From Actinoplanes nipponensis (GTDB taxonomy: Bacteria; Actinomycetota; Actinomycetes; Mycobacteriales; Micromonosporaceae): a DNA stretch of 64,000 nt. Positions 7,670-14,707 of the stretch are shown here, piece after piece. Below the pieces are notes generated by a model. It saw only the letters and a list, made by a program, of their open reading frames with translations, was not told where the DNA came from and did not search any database. Position 1 is the stretch's first letter, and every line of letters starts with the position of its first letter. Where the stretch lies: contig NZ_BOMQ01000036.1 in NCBI RefSeq assembly GCF_016862275.1, positions 161,301 through 225,300 on the forward strand, written 5' to 3'. A program made the translations under genes and the position numbers.

Positions 7670-9322
7670 ATGGCATCATACAATGACATCACGGTAAAGC
7701 CCGAGATCATGTTACTGGAACAGGTCCTAAGCGAGATTAACGATGGCCAGCTTCGGGTTCCGAAGTTCCAACGTCCTTTCGTCTGGCGGCCGGAGCAGAT
7801 GGTTAATCTTTTCGACAGCATCGAGCGTGGCTATCCAATCGGCAGCCTGCTTGTTTGGGATACTAGCATTCCTATTCCGAGCCTTGACCGTATCGCCGAT
7901 GTAGAAATTCCCTCGCCACCAGACAAGCCGGTGTCTTATCTGCTAGATGGTCATCAACGCCTGTCCACTCTTTACGGATGCCTCATGCGTCGACCAGCCG
8001 ACAGGACGATTTCGGGTCAACAGGACTGGATGTGGAATGTTTTTCGAGCACTCGGGGAACGTGACGAAAGCGCTAACCGCTTTAGACACTGGAAGCATCC
8101 ACAACCGCCGCCCCCTAACTACCTCCCGATGCGGTCAGTGCTGCGCACGATGGACTTCTTGGCTTACGCTCGCAGTCTCTCCGATGCGTCCGAACACATC
8201 GCGGACTTGACCTCATTGGTCGATGAGGCCGAAGAGCTAGCCCAGCGCATCAAGTCCTACAAGATTGCCGTCGTCAGGCTTGTAGGAGGCGACTTGGAGC
8301 ATGCCGTCGAGGTATTCTCGCGCTTAAATAGTAGCGGTCAATCAATCACGCCGGATCAGATGGTGTCTGCCCTTACGTACAAGGTCGATGAAGGCGAAAG
8401 TTTGGCCGAGCGCATCGATATGCTTCGCGAGGGCCTTGCTGATATCGGGTACGGCCAAATCCCGTCCATAACGGTTTTTCAGTCTGTTCTCGCGGTTGCC
8501 GGCGAGCAGGATGTTCAAAGAGCTCGATGGGAAGTTCTATCTCAGCGAGTAAAGGGCGGACTCGCGGATGCAGTCGATTCCACTGAGAAAGCTTTGTATC
8601 GAGCGATCGAGTTCTTACGTGTGGATGTCGGCGTTCCCCTTGCTCGGCTGATACCTTACAACACCCAACTGATGCTCTTGGTCGCCTTTTTCAATGAAGT
8701 TGCCAATCCCATCCCAGCGCAACGACGTAAGCTGGTCGACTGGTTCTGGACGACCTCACTGTCGGGATTTTTCGCCGGAGCAAACACAACGCAGATCAAG
8801 AATGCTCTTATAGAAATGCGGCATTTTGCCTTGAGCGGTGAAGACCTCAATCTTAAGGGTCAGATAGCGAGGCCTTTCCCGGACCGTTTTGACCTACGAA
8901 GCGCGCGGATCCGATCTTTTATCATCTGGGAGCTGGGCACTTATCGTGCGCGTCTAGATTTGACCGGCCAACCGGTCGATGCGGTCGAGCTGCTCGCACG
9001 TTCCGATGCTGCTGCATATCGCCAGATCGTGATTCAAGGTGCAGGCAGGTCTAGTCCTGCTAATCGCCTGATCTTTCCTACGCCCCCCGGCGTTTCGGTC
9101 AGGCGAGCCCTGACCGAGCTGTCCGACGCTCTGAAAGATTCAGTCCTGGAGAGTCAGGGAATTCCGTTAGCGGCGGCCGAGAGGTTGCAGCAGGGTGATG
9201 TCGAGGGCTTCATTAGGGAGCGAGCACAGCACCTTGCTTCCCGTGAACGAGAATTCATGGAGCAATTTAGCGTTCTACCCCCTCAAGAGCTTGTCGGGGA
9301 TTCAGACATCGATACTGAATAG
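7670..9322 (+). CDS. DUF262 (GmrSD-type) protein, third gene of candidate defence operon
   Basis: 550 aa. The N-terminal DUF262/ParB-like domain has VPKFQRPFVWRPEQMVNLFD (30-49), YPIGSLLVWD (55-64), YLLDGHQRLSTL (90-101, the DGQQR-type nucleotide-binding/cleaving motif with His in place of Gln) and FSRLNSSGQSIT (216-227). DUF262 occurs in GmrSD-like type IV restriction enzymes and in other defence proteins. The C-terminal half keeps SPANRL (462-467), where GmrD-type HNH proteins have their Asn motif, but I see no HxxP histidine, so the HNH nuclease is probably degenerate. AGGAGA (7659-7664) lies 5 nt before ATG 7670, and the stop of the previous gene is 10 nt upstream. Last gene of the operon. 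Confidence 0.88.
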   Translation: MASYNDITVKPEIMLLEQVLSEINDGQLRVPKFQRPFVWRPEQMVNLFDSIERGYPIGSLLVWDTSIPIPSLDRIADVEIPSPPDKPVSYLLDGHQRLSTLYGCLMRRPADRTISGQQDWMWNVFRALGERDESANRFRHWKHPQPPPPNYLPMRSVLRTMDFLAYARSLSDASEHIADLTSLVDEAEELAQRIKSYKIAVVRLVGGDLEHAVEVFSRLNSSGQSITPDQMVSALTYKVDEGESLAERIDMLREGLADIGYGQIPSITVFQSVLAVAGEQDVQRARWEVLSQRVKGGLADAVDSTEKALYRAIEFLRVDVGVPLARLIPYNTQLMLLVAFFNEVANPIPAQRRKLVDWFWTTSLSGFFAGANTTQIKNALIEMRHFALSGEDLNLKGQIARPFPDRFDLRSARIRSFIIWELGTYRARLDLTGQPVDAVELLARSDAAAYRQIVIQGAGRSSPANRLIFPTPPGVSVRRALTELSDALKDSVLESQGIPLAAAERLQQGDVEGFIRERAQHLASREREFMEQFSVLPPQELVGDSDIDTE

Positions 9323-9791
9323 GCCGTTCATAATTCGCCGCAGCGGTGTGTCTTCTCACCGAGCGATCGCGATCCATGTTGTCATGATTAAACCCCGGCG
9401 GGCATGACGAGCGTCTCGCTAGACAGGGGAGAAATTCTTAAGGATTACTAATGAACGAACGGGAGCAAGCACGTCTACGGTTGCATCTTTGCTGCCAAAG
9501 CGTGTAGGCCGAGTGCCGTACTCGGCGGCTAGCGCCAGCGGGCAGGACGGCATTAGGCAGGTGTCGGACACTTAACCGAGCTACGTCGGCCGCTCGGGGC
9601 ACGAATGCGGTAAGTGCATGGCCAACGAGGCGAACGATAGGGCCTCTGGCTGGTCAAGACCGTTCTGCGCACGGTATTGCAAGTCGGTGAACGTGGCGGG
9701 TGCGAAGCTGTCCCGACCGGACCACTGGCTTGGGGCTGGCGGGCTCCGCGTTGCGTACGTGTGGTCGAGGTGGGTTCGGAGGGTGCTGGAT
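9323..9791. other. intergenic stretch in the element, no supported gene
   Basis: 469 bp of intermediate GC after the DUF262 gene. A hairpin at 9508-9526 may terminate the operon. An 18-codon frame starting at ATG 9451 (MNEREQARLRLHLCCQSV) has AAGGATT upstream and could be the stump of a lost gene. GTGTCGGACAC at 9561-9571 is a small palindrome. Minus-strand frames at 9581-9817 are open but match nothing I recognise. Confidence 0.5.
9508..9526 (+). terminator. possible terminator hairpin after the defence operon
   Basis: GCCGAGT (9508-9514) and ACTCGGC (9520-9526) form a perfect 7-bp stem with a 5-nt loop, about 190 nt downstream of the DUF262 stop. There is no T-run. Confidence 0.4.
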
Positions 9792-10274
9792 CTACTCTTC
9801 GGCTGGGGTCCAGCCACCCTTTTCTTCCTCGTAGACGACGTAAGTCCACTCTTCTTCCGAACGATCGAAGGTGGCGGAAACGGCTTCGGTAAGGCCGGTC
9901 ATCGCCCGTCGAAGATATTCGGGGTCGTCCGTTCGGACGAACGCCTCCACGCTACGTCCGCCATCGTTAGTCTCATTGATCTTGAAGGTGACAAGAGGTT
10001 CCGGCCGGCTTTCCCCGTGTTTGCGCCGGAAGTTCACTAACAACAGCTTGAGGCCATCCCAGATAGCCGAAGCCGCGAGATTGGGACCAAGAGCCAGCAG
10101 GACCGCGTAGCTACCCTGCAGCAGGATCTCGACATCCCAGCCAGATCCGCCCCGCTGAAGGGGCTGGACCTCGACAGGATTTGCCGTGCTCATCTTGCGC
10201 GCAGCGTCAGCGAGCTCGTCAGGCGTAAAGCCATAGCTCGTAGCGGCAAGTCCCATTGCCTGCGGTTCAATCAT
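9792..10274 (-). CDS. hypothetical protein of the integrated element
   Basis: 160 aa from ATG 10274, MIEPQAMGLAATSYGFTPDEL.... A helical start with ELADAARKM, a strand-rich GGSGWDVEILLQGSYAVLLAL, a hydrophobic helix (GPNLAASAIWDGLKLLLVNF), a polar strand region (PLVTFKINE...SVEAFVRTDD) and an acidic end rich in Glu. The overall layout recalls small effector-associated accessory proteins of actinobacterial conflict systems, but I could not assign a family. It lies between the DUF262 operon and attR, facing the operon. Intermediate GC with normal codon use suggests a real gene. The ribosome site is weak (ACGGAA). Confidence 0.6.
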   Translation of the reverse strand: MIEPQAMGLAATSYGFTPDELADAARKMSTANPVEVQPLQRGGSGWDVEILLQGSYAVLLALGPNLAASAIWDGLKLLLVNFRRKHGESRPEPLVTFKINETNDGGRSVEAFVRTDDPEYLRRAMTGLTEAVSATFDRSEEEWTYVVYEEEKGGWTPAEE

Positions 10275-10744
10275 CGGTTTCCGTTCGAGAATCGTTGCGC
10301 GGTCGACAGTATCGGAGGTGTCGAGTACCGATCCAGGGCGTCTTGAGGGGCGTCAGGATGTACCAGGCAACGCGTACTTCCTGGTCGGGTGCTCTCCGAT
10401 CCTAGCCAGGAGGGCAGCCTGTGCGTCTGCCTGTACGCCGGATTTCAGGGTGATAGCCGTGCACCTGGCAGGAGTTCGTGCCGTTGGCATGACATTACGA
10501 GAGGCTGCCGGAGGTCACTCCAGGCCACTCAATGCCGTGCTGGCCCGCGCCGGCGCGTGTGGTCGGGCCACCTTGTACGGTTCCCGAGCTGACAGTGCCG
10601 GTTCGATGCCTTCACCGCTCCTCACGGTCTGTGAAGCGTGCCCTCAGCCGCCGGGTAGGACGCCTCGGAACGCGGTTGCGGTAAGTGTGCGGCAAGCGGG
10701 GCGATAGATCGGATGTTGTGACTGTTCAGGACGTTGCTGCGCAC
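10275..10744. other. intergenic stretch before attR
   Basis: 470 bp with no gene I can support. A 129-codon plus-strand frame (10318-10707) is Cys-, Pro- and Arg-rich without a ribosome site or recognisable motif and is probably chance. The stretch probably contains the promoter of the minus-strand gene starting at 10274. Confidence 0.5.
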
Positions 10745-10802
10745 GGTCTTGAAACCGGTAAGGGAAACCTTCGTGGGTTCGAATCCCACGCCCTCCGCTC
10801 CA
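10745..10802 (+). pseudogene. displaced 3' half of tRNA-Ser with attR core
   Basis: GGTCTTGAAA-CCGGT (10745-10759) resembles the anticodon arm of the tRNA at 2381. It is followed by a different short variable arm (AAGGGAAACCTT) and then the exact 31-bp repeat (10772-10802) covering the T arm and acceptor 3' strand. No 5' half is present. This is what remains of the original tRNA 3' half after integration, the functional tRNA having received a new 3' half from the element. The shared anticodon-loop sequence suggests strand exchange between the anticodon loop and the T arm. Confidence 0.85.
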
Positions 10803-10981
10803 GCCCGGAACCCCGCCGAACCGCCTCAAGCGGGTCCGCGGCCTTTCCCGATCCGACGATCCCCAACCGGACGTATCCGATTATTCGGTCTGGAGGCGAA
10901 CGTGTCCGTCCGGGCGGACCCACCGCCAAGGCCCGGACCTCGTGGCCCCATCAGCAAGATCCACGGTGCTACGCTGCCGCG

Positions 10982-11545
10982 ATGCTCAAGATCCGCATTC
11001 ACGACAGTCACTTCGCTAAGAGGTTGGTAGCGAAAATAGCCGCAGTATTCACCCTGGCCACCACGGTGGTGCTGATCGCCGCCTCCCCCGCCGCGGCGCA
11101 TTCCGAGGTCTCCGAGACGCGTGTTTCGATCGGCGCGGCGGCGACCACGATCATCGGCCCCACGATGACGTACAACCTGGGCGAGCTCGGCCTGGGCTGC
11201 GGGTCGACCTACAAGGCGACGTTCTCGCCCACCTGGCACGTCTCCAAGGTGACCTCCACCTCCGTCTACATCGACTACATGACCTACCAGGTCACGCCCT
11301 CGCGGTCGATGGACCTCGGCGCCACCGGCGTCATCAACGGGAGCAATTCGTCGGTGTGGACCGGCAACTGGGCGCAGCTCGGCATCACCAAGACGGTCAA
11401 GAAGGCGTACTACCTCCGTAAGACGGTCAGCTTCGGAAGCCGTGGATACATTGACCTTTACCAGTGGTTCCACTTCAGCCTGGGAAACCAGCCGGGTATC
11501 TGTGGCGACGACAAGAACGTGCATTTCTGGCTCCGTCGCGCCTGA
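10982..11545 (+). CDS. secreted hypothetical protein
   Basis: 187 aa with a signal peptide: a basic start (MLKIRIHDSHFAKRLVAK), a hydrophobic core (IAAVFTLATTVVLIAASP) and cleavage after AAA near residue 39. The mature part is about 145 residues of mostly beta-forming sequence with Cys in GLGCGSTY and GICGDD, possibly one disulfide, and many Tyr/Trp. I recognise no family. ATG 10982 was chosen because TACGCT ends 6 nt before it (leaderless). It is the first core gene after attR. Confidence 0.7.
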   Translation: MLKIRIHDSHFAKRLVAKIAAVFTLATTVVLIAASPAAAHSEVSETRVSIGAAATTIIGPTMTYNLGELGLGCGSTYKATFSPTWHVSKVTSTSVYIDYMTYQVTPSRSMDLGATGVINGSNSSVWTGNWAQLGITKTVKKAYYLRKTVSFGSRGYIDLYQWFHFSLGNQPGICGDDKNVHFWLRRA

Positions 11546-11546
11546 C

Positions 11547-11613
11547 GGGAAACCAGCTCGGCCAACGAAGCCGCCCGGTGACTCCAGCGAGTCGCCGGGC
11601 GCCTTGGTTTCCC
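11547..11613 (+). terminator. nested hairpin terminator
   Basis: Inner stem GCCCGGTGACTC/GAGTCGCCGGGC (11573-11584, 11589-11600, one G-T pair) and outer arms GGGAAACC/GGTTTCCC (11547-11554, 11606-11613), directly after the stop at 11545. There is no T-run, as is common in high-GC genomes. Confidence 0.65.
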
Positions 11614-11636
11614 GGGCGGCACTAGCATCGGGCCCC

Positions 11637-12155
11637 GTGATCGTATGGCTCAACGGCACCCACGGCGCCGGCAAGACCACCACCGCCGCCCTCCTGCAGC
11701 GGCTGCTCCCGCAGTCCCGGGTGCTCGACGCCGAGAAGGTCGGCGAGACGCTCATGGACATCACCCCGGGCCTGCCCGAGACCGACAACTTCCAGCACTG
11801 GCCGCCGTGGCGCCCGCTCGTCGTCGAGACCGCTCGCCGCGTGCTGGAGTACACCGGCGGCACCCTGGTGATGCCCATGACCGTCCTGGTCGAGCAGTAC
11901 TGGCGTGAGATCAGCACGGGTCTCGCCGGCCACGCCATCCCGGTACGGCACTTCGTCCTCCACGCCGACCAGGACACCCTCCGCGACCGTATCGAGCGGG
12001 AACACGCCGTCCCGTCGCCGTTCCGCCTGAAACACCTCGTCCCCTACGCCGAGGCGGCCCGTACGTGGCTGCACGCCGAGGCCGAGGTCGTCGACACCAC
12101 GCACCTCACCCCCGCCGAGGCCGCGCTGCGGATCGCCGCGACGCTCACGGATTGA
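11637..12155 (+). CDS. P-loop NTPase, AAA_33/shikimate-kinase-like small kinase
   Basis: 172 aa, MIVWLNGTHGAGKTTTAALL. Walker A GTHGAGKTT (7-15) is followed by a short kinase-type fold with a lid-like segment (LRDRIEREHAVPSPFRLKHLVPYAEAARTWL) and a C-terminal VVDTTHLTPAEAALRI, the usual end of AAA_33 and chloramphenicol-phosphotransferase-like proteins. It probably phosphorylates a small molecule; the substrate is unknown. GTG 11637 is preceded by TAGCAT 8 nt upstream (leaderless). The end overlaps the convergent soxR end by 11 bp. Confidence 0.75.
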   Translation: MIVWLNGTHGAGKTTTAALLQRLLPQSRVLDAEKVGETLMDITPGLPETDNFQHWPPWRPLVVETARRVLEYTGGTLVMPMTVLVEQYWREISTGLAGHAIPVRHFVLHADQDTLRDRIEREHAVPSPFRLKHLVPYAEAARTWLHAEAEVVDTTHLTPAEAALRIAATLTD

Positions 12156-12579
12156 TGATCATCTGAGGGCCCCGGCCGCGGGCGGCCAACCGGTCCTCCG
12201 GGTTGATCAGCTTGCAGCGTTGCAGGCTCAGGCACCCGCACCCGATGCACCCCGTCAGCTGGTCGCGCAGCCGTTCCATCATCGCGATGCGCGCCTCGAG
12301 CTTGCGCCGCCACCGCGCCGACAGCCGCGCCCAGTCCGCCTTCGTCGGGGTCCGGTTCTCCGGCAGCTCGGCCAGCGCCTCGCGGATCTCCTCCAGCGAC
12401 ACCCCGACCTGCTGGGCGATCCGGATGAACGCGACACGGCGCAGCTCGTGCCGCTCGTAGCGACGCTGGTTGCCACCCGTCCGGGTCGAGCGGATCAGAC
12501 CTTCCCGCTCGTAGAAGCGCAGCGCGGACTGGGCCACGCCGCTGCGGGCCGCCATGTCGCCGATGGTGAGGAGCTCCAC
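12145..12579 (-). CDS. soxR: redox-sensitive MerR-family regulator SoxR
   Basis: 144 aa. MerR winged HTH at residues 3-70 (LTIGDMAARSGVAQSALRFYEREGLI, then GGNQRRYERHELRRVAFI), a dimerisation helix and the [2Fe-2S] ligand set C111-x2-C114-x-C116-x5-C122 (CIGCGCLSLQRC), diagnostic of SoxR. Oxidation of the cluster, often by redox-active metabolites in actinomycetes, activates target promoters. GTG 12579 is the start because AAGGAG lies 8 nt upstream; an upstream in-frame start at 12636 would run through the operator. It is divergent from a split transketolase, an unusual partner. Confidence 0.92.
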   Translation of the reverse strand: MELLTIGDMAARSGVAQSALRFYEREGLIRSTRTGGNQRRYERHELRRVAFIRIAQQVGVSLEEIREALAELPENRTPTKADWARLSARWRRKLEARIAMMERLRDQLTGCIGCGCLSLQRCKLINPEDRLAARGRGPQMIINP

Positions 12580-12594
12580 CCCACGCACTCCTTG

Positions 12595-12614
12595 AGTTGA
12601 AGTGAACTTTAACT
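12595..12614. promoter_or_regulatory. candidate SoxR/MerR operator
   Basis: AGTTGAAGTGAACTTTAACT is palindromic at 16 of 20 positions and lies in the 49-bp gap between soxR and the transketolase gene. MerR-family operators sit in such divergent spacers between -35 and -10. The arms resemble, but do not exactly match, the CCTCAAG...CTTGAGG boxes described for streptomycete SoxR; TTGAGT at 12592-12597 gives part of one arm. Confidence 0.5.
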
Positions 12615-12628
12615 TGCAGGCTGAGGAT

Positions 12629-13297
12629 ATGACCACGACAGCGGTAGATCCAGCCCTGCTGACCCGGCTGACCGGCGACGAGAAACACGCGCCGAGCGCC
12701 TACTCGACCCTCGACGTGCTGTGGGTGCTCTACGACCGCGTTCTGCGCGTCTCCCCCGGCACCGTCGACGAACCCGACCGGGACCGGTTCCTGCTCTCCA
12801 AGGGGCACGGGCCGGCCGCCTACTACGCCGTCCTCGCCGCGAAGGGTTTCTTCCCCCTGGACTGGCTGGACGACTTCGGCGGGCCGGACAGCCGGCTCGG
12901 TTACCACCCCGACCGGTTGCTGATCCCGGGCGTCGAGATCGGCACCGGCTCGCTCGGGCACGGCCTCGGCATCGGCGTCGGCACCGCCCTGGGCCTGCGC
13001 GCGCAGGGCCTCGACGCCCGGACGTTCGTGCTGCTCGGCGACGCCGAGCTGGACGAGGGCGCCAACCACGAGGCGATCGCGTACGCCGTCGCGGCCCGGC
13101 TGGACAAGCTCACCGCGATCGTCGTGGACAACCGGTCCGCGACGCACGGCTGGCCCGGCGGGATCGCGAGCCGGTTCCCGGGCTGGACCGCCTCCACCGT
13201 GGACGGCCGGGACCACCCGGCCATCGAGCAGGCGCTGCGCGAACAGGACCGGGACCGCCCGCACGTCGTCGTCGCGACCGTCGCAACGAAAGGCTGA
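12629..13297 (+). CDS. transketolase, N-terminal (thiamine-diphosphate) subunit
   Basis: 222 aa. Split transketolase alpha chain: DRFLLSKGHGPAAYYAVL near the N-terminus, TGSLGHGLGIGVGTALG, and the ThDP motif GDAELDEGANHEAIAYA...LTAIVVDN. With the next gene it forms the two halves of a transketolase-like enzyme transferring two-carbon units between sugar phosphates, or an analogous ketol donor in secondary metabolism. At 222 aa it is somewhat shorter than typical N-subunits (about 270). ATG 12629 follows GAGG closely. The stop is 5 nt before the next start. Confidence 0.88.
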   Translation: MTTTAVDPALLTRLTGDEKHAPSAYSTLDVLWVLYDRVLRVSPGTVDEPDRDRFLLSKGHGPAAYYAVLAAKGFFPLDWLDDFGGPDSRLGYHPDRLLIPGVEIGTGSLGHGLGIGVGTALGLRAQGLDARTFVLLGDAELDEGANHEAIAYAVAARLDKLTAIVVDNRSATHGWPGGIASRFPGWTASTVDGRDHPAIEQALREQDRDRPHVVVATVATKG

Positions 13298-13302
13298 GGA
13301 TC

Positions 13303-14193
13303 ATGCGAGAGACCTTCGTCGCCACCACCACCGCGTTGCTGGAGGAGGACCCGCGGACCGCCGTGGTGCTGGCCGACATCTCCGCCGACGCGTTCGCGCC
13401 GGCGCAGCGCCGGCATCCGGACCGGGTGCTCAACGTGGGCATCCGCGAGCAGCTGATGCTCGGCGTCGCCGGCGGGCTCGCCCTGACCGGGCTGCGGCCG
13501 TACGTGCACTCGTACGCGCCGTTCGTCGTCGACCGGGCCTACGAGCAGATCAAGCTCGACCTCGGACACCAGGACGCCGGCGCGGTGCTGGTCAGCATCG
13601 GCGCCTCGTACGACGCGTCCACCGCCGGCTACACCCACCACTCGCCCGGTGACGTGGCCCTGCTGGACACGCTGGAGGACTGGACCGTGCACGTGCCCGG
13701 TCACCCCAACGAGGTGCCGGCGCTGCTGCGGGCCGCCGCGCGGACCGACGACCGGATCTACGTGCGGCTCTCGTCGCAGCAGAACAGCCGGGCGTACGCC
13801 GCCGCGGGCGAGCTGCGGGTCGTGCGGCAGGGCTGGGCCGGCGCGCCGGTGGTGCTCGCGATCGGGCCGATGCTGGACCCGGTGCTCGCCGCCACCGCCG
13901 ACCTGGACGTCACGGTCGCGTACACGCTGACACCCCGGCCGCTGGACGGCCGCCGGCTGCGGGAGCTGGTCAACCGCGAGATCGTCGTGGTGGAGCCGTA
14001 CCTGGCCGGGACGTCGAGCCGGCTGGTGGCGGCGGCGCTGTCCGACGTACCGCATCGGTCCCTGCACCTCGGGGTGGGCCGCGCGGAGCAGCGGCGTTAC
14101 GGCACCCCGGCCGACCATGCGCGGTGGCACGGCCTGGACCCGGCCGGCCTGCGCGCCTCGATCAGCGGCTTTCTGCAGGCGGCCCGGCGCTAG
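13303..14193 (+). CDS. transketolase, C-terminal (pyrimidine-binding) subunit
   Basis: 296 aa, MRETFVATTTALLEEDPRTA. Pyr domain with VVLADISADAF, the Glu-containing NVGIREQLMLGVAGGLAL, YVHSYAPFVVDRAYEQIKLD, and a C-terminal transketolase domain ending ...HGLDPAGLRASISGFL. GAGGA overlapping the previous stop is 5 nt upstream, so the two are one operon. The end overlaps the convergent gene at 14190 by 4 nt. Confidence 0.9.
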   Translation: MRETFVATTTALLEEDPRTAVVLADISADAFAPAQRRHPDRVLNVGIREQLMLGVAGGLALTGLRPYVHSYAPFVVDRAYEQIKLDLGHQDAGAVLVSIGASYDASTAGYTHHSPGDVALLDTLEDWTVHVPGHPNEVPALLRAAARTDDRIYVRLSSQQNSRAYAAAGELRVVRQGWAGAPVVLAIGPMLDPVLAATADLDVTVAYTLTPRPLDGRRLRELVNREIVVVEPYLAGTSSRLVAAALSDVPHRSLHLGVGRAEQRRYGTPADHARWHGLDPAGLRASISGFLQAARR

Positions 14194-14648
14194 GCCGCGG
14201 CCGCGGCCGGCACGCGGGCCGGGGTACGCCGCTCGCGGAAGGCGTGCTTGAGCCGGGCGTCCACCTGCCACACCTGCGCCGGGTCGGCCAGGCGCATCCG
14301 GAACCGCTCGCGCACCCCGTCGACCGCGGTCGCCGCGATGTCCACGACGGAGGTCCGCAGGTCGGGGCTCCAGGAGACGTCGCTCAGGTGACGCAGGTTG
14401 GCGTTCAGGTGCAGGCGCAGCCGGTGCAGCACCCGGGTCTCCTGGATCACGACCATCCGGCGGTACGTGAGCAGCAGCAGGAATTCCCCGGCCAGCGGCC
14501 GGTCCGGGGTGACGCACCGGGTGACCAGCACCGTGGCGTCGTCCGGTTCCACGCAGCGGCGGAAGATGGGCATGTGCCGGCTCACGGTGGGGATCGCGAC
14601 CCCGGCTTCGGCGGCGGCGGGCAGGAACGTACGGGAGAACACGTCCAT
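14190..14648 (-). CDS. hypothetical PH-like domain protein
   Basis: 152 aa, MDVFSRTFLPAAAEAGVAIP. The middle (EFLLLLTYRRMVVIQETRVLHRLRLHLNANLRHLSDVSW) has the alternating strands of a bacterial PH domain, followed by an amphipathic helix (VWQVDARLKHAFRERR) and a short Ala/Pro tail. No enzymatic motif. No ribosome binding site precedes ATG 14648, so the start is uncertain. Function unknown. Confidence 0.6.
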   Translation of the reverse strand: MDVFSRTFLPAAAEAGVAIPTVSRHMPIFRRCVEPDDATVLVTRCVTPDRPLAGEFLLLLTYRRMVVIQETRVLHRLRLHLNANLRHLSDVSWSPDLRTSVVDIAATAVDGVRERFRMRLADPAQVWQVDARLKHAFRERRTPARVPAAAAA

Positions 14649-14707
14649 GTGGCGTTTAACGGAGGCTGCCCGGGGAAAGCAGCGGGGAACCCACAATGAA
14701 TATCGAA

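Larger units (their letters stand above)
2443..10802. mobile_element. integrated element in tRNA-Ser(TGA), about 8.4 kb, decayed and carrying a candidate defence operon
   Basis: Bounded by the 31-bp direct repeat at 2443-2473 and 10772-10802. The order is frameshifted integrase, excisionase and truncated DUF3987-type replication protein (all minus strand), then an ATPase/TOPRIM-like/DUF262 operon (plus strand), then a small minus-strand gene. The int-xis-rep order resembles an actinomycete integrative conjugative element (AICE) or pSAM2-like plasmid. No FtsK-type transfer gene and no intact replication gene remain. Sequence from about 5.4 to 9.4 kb has clearly lower GC and more A/T-ending codons than its surroundings. 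Mobility is probably lost unless an integrase acts in trans. Confidence 0.88.

Noticed and set aside
9581..9817. Minus-strand frame containing WSGRDSFAPATFTDLQYRA
   Set aside because: Looks protein-like in part but has no ribosome site, overlaps the real gene end at 9792 and matches no family I know.
10318..10707. 129-codon plus-strand frame before attR
   Set aside because: No ribosome site, no recognisable motif, low-complexity Cys/Pro/Arg composition.
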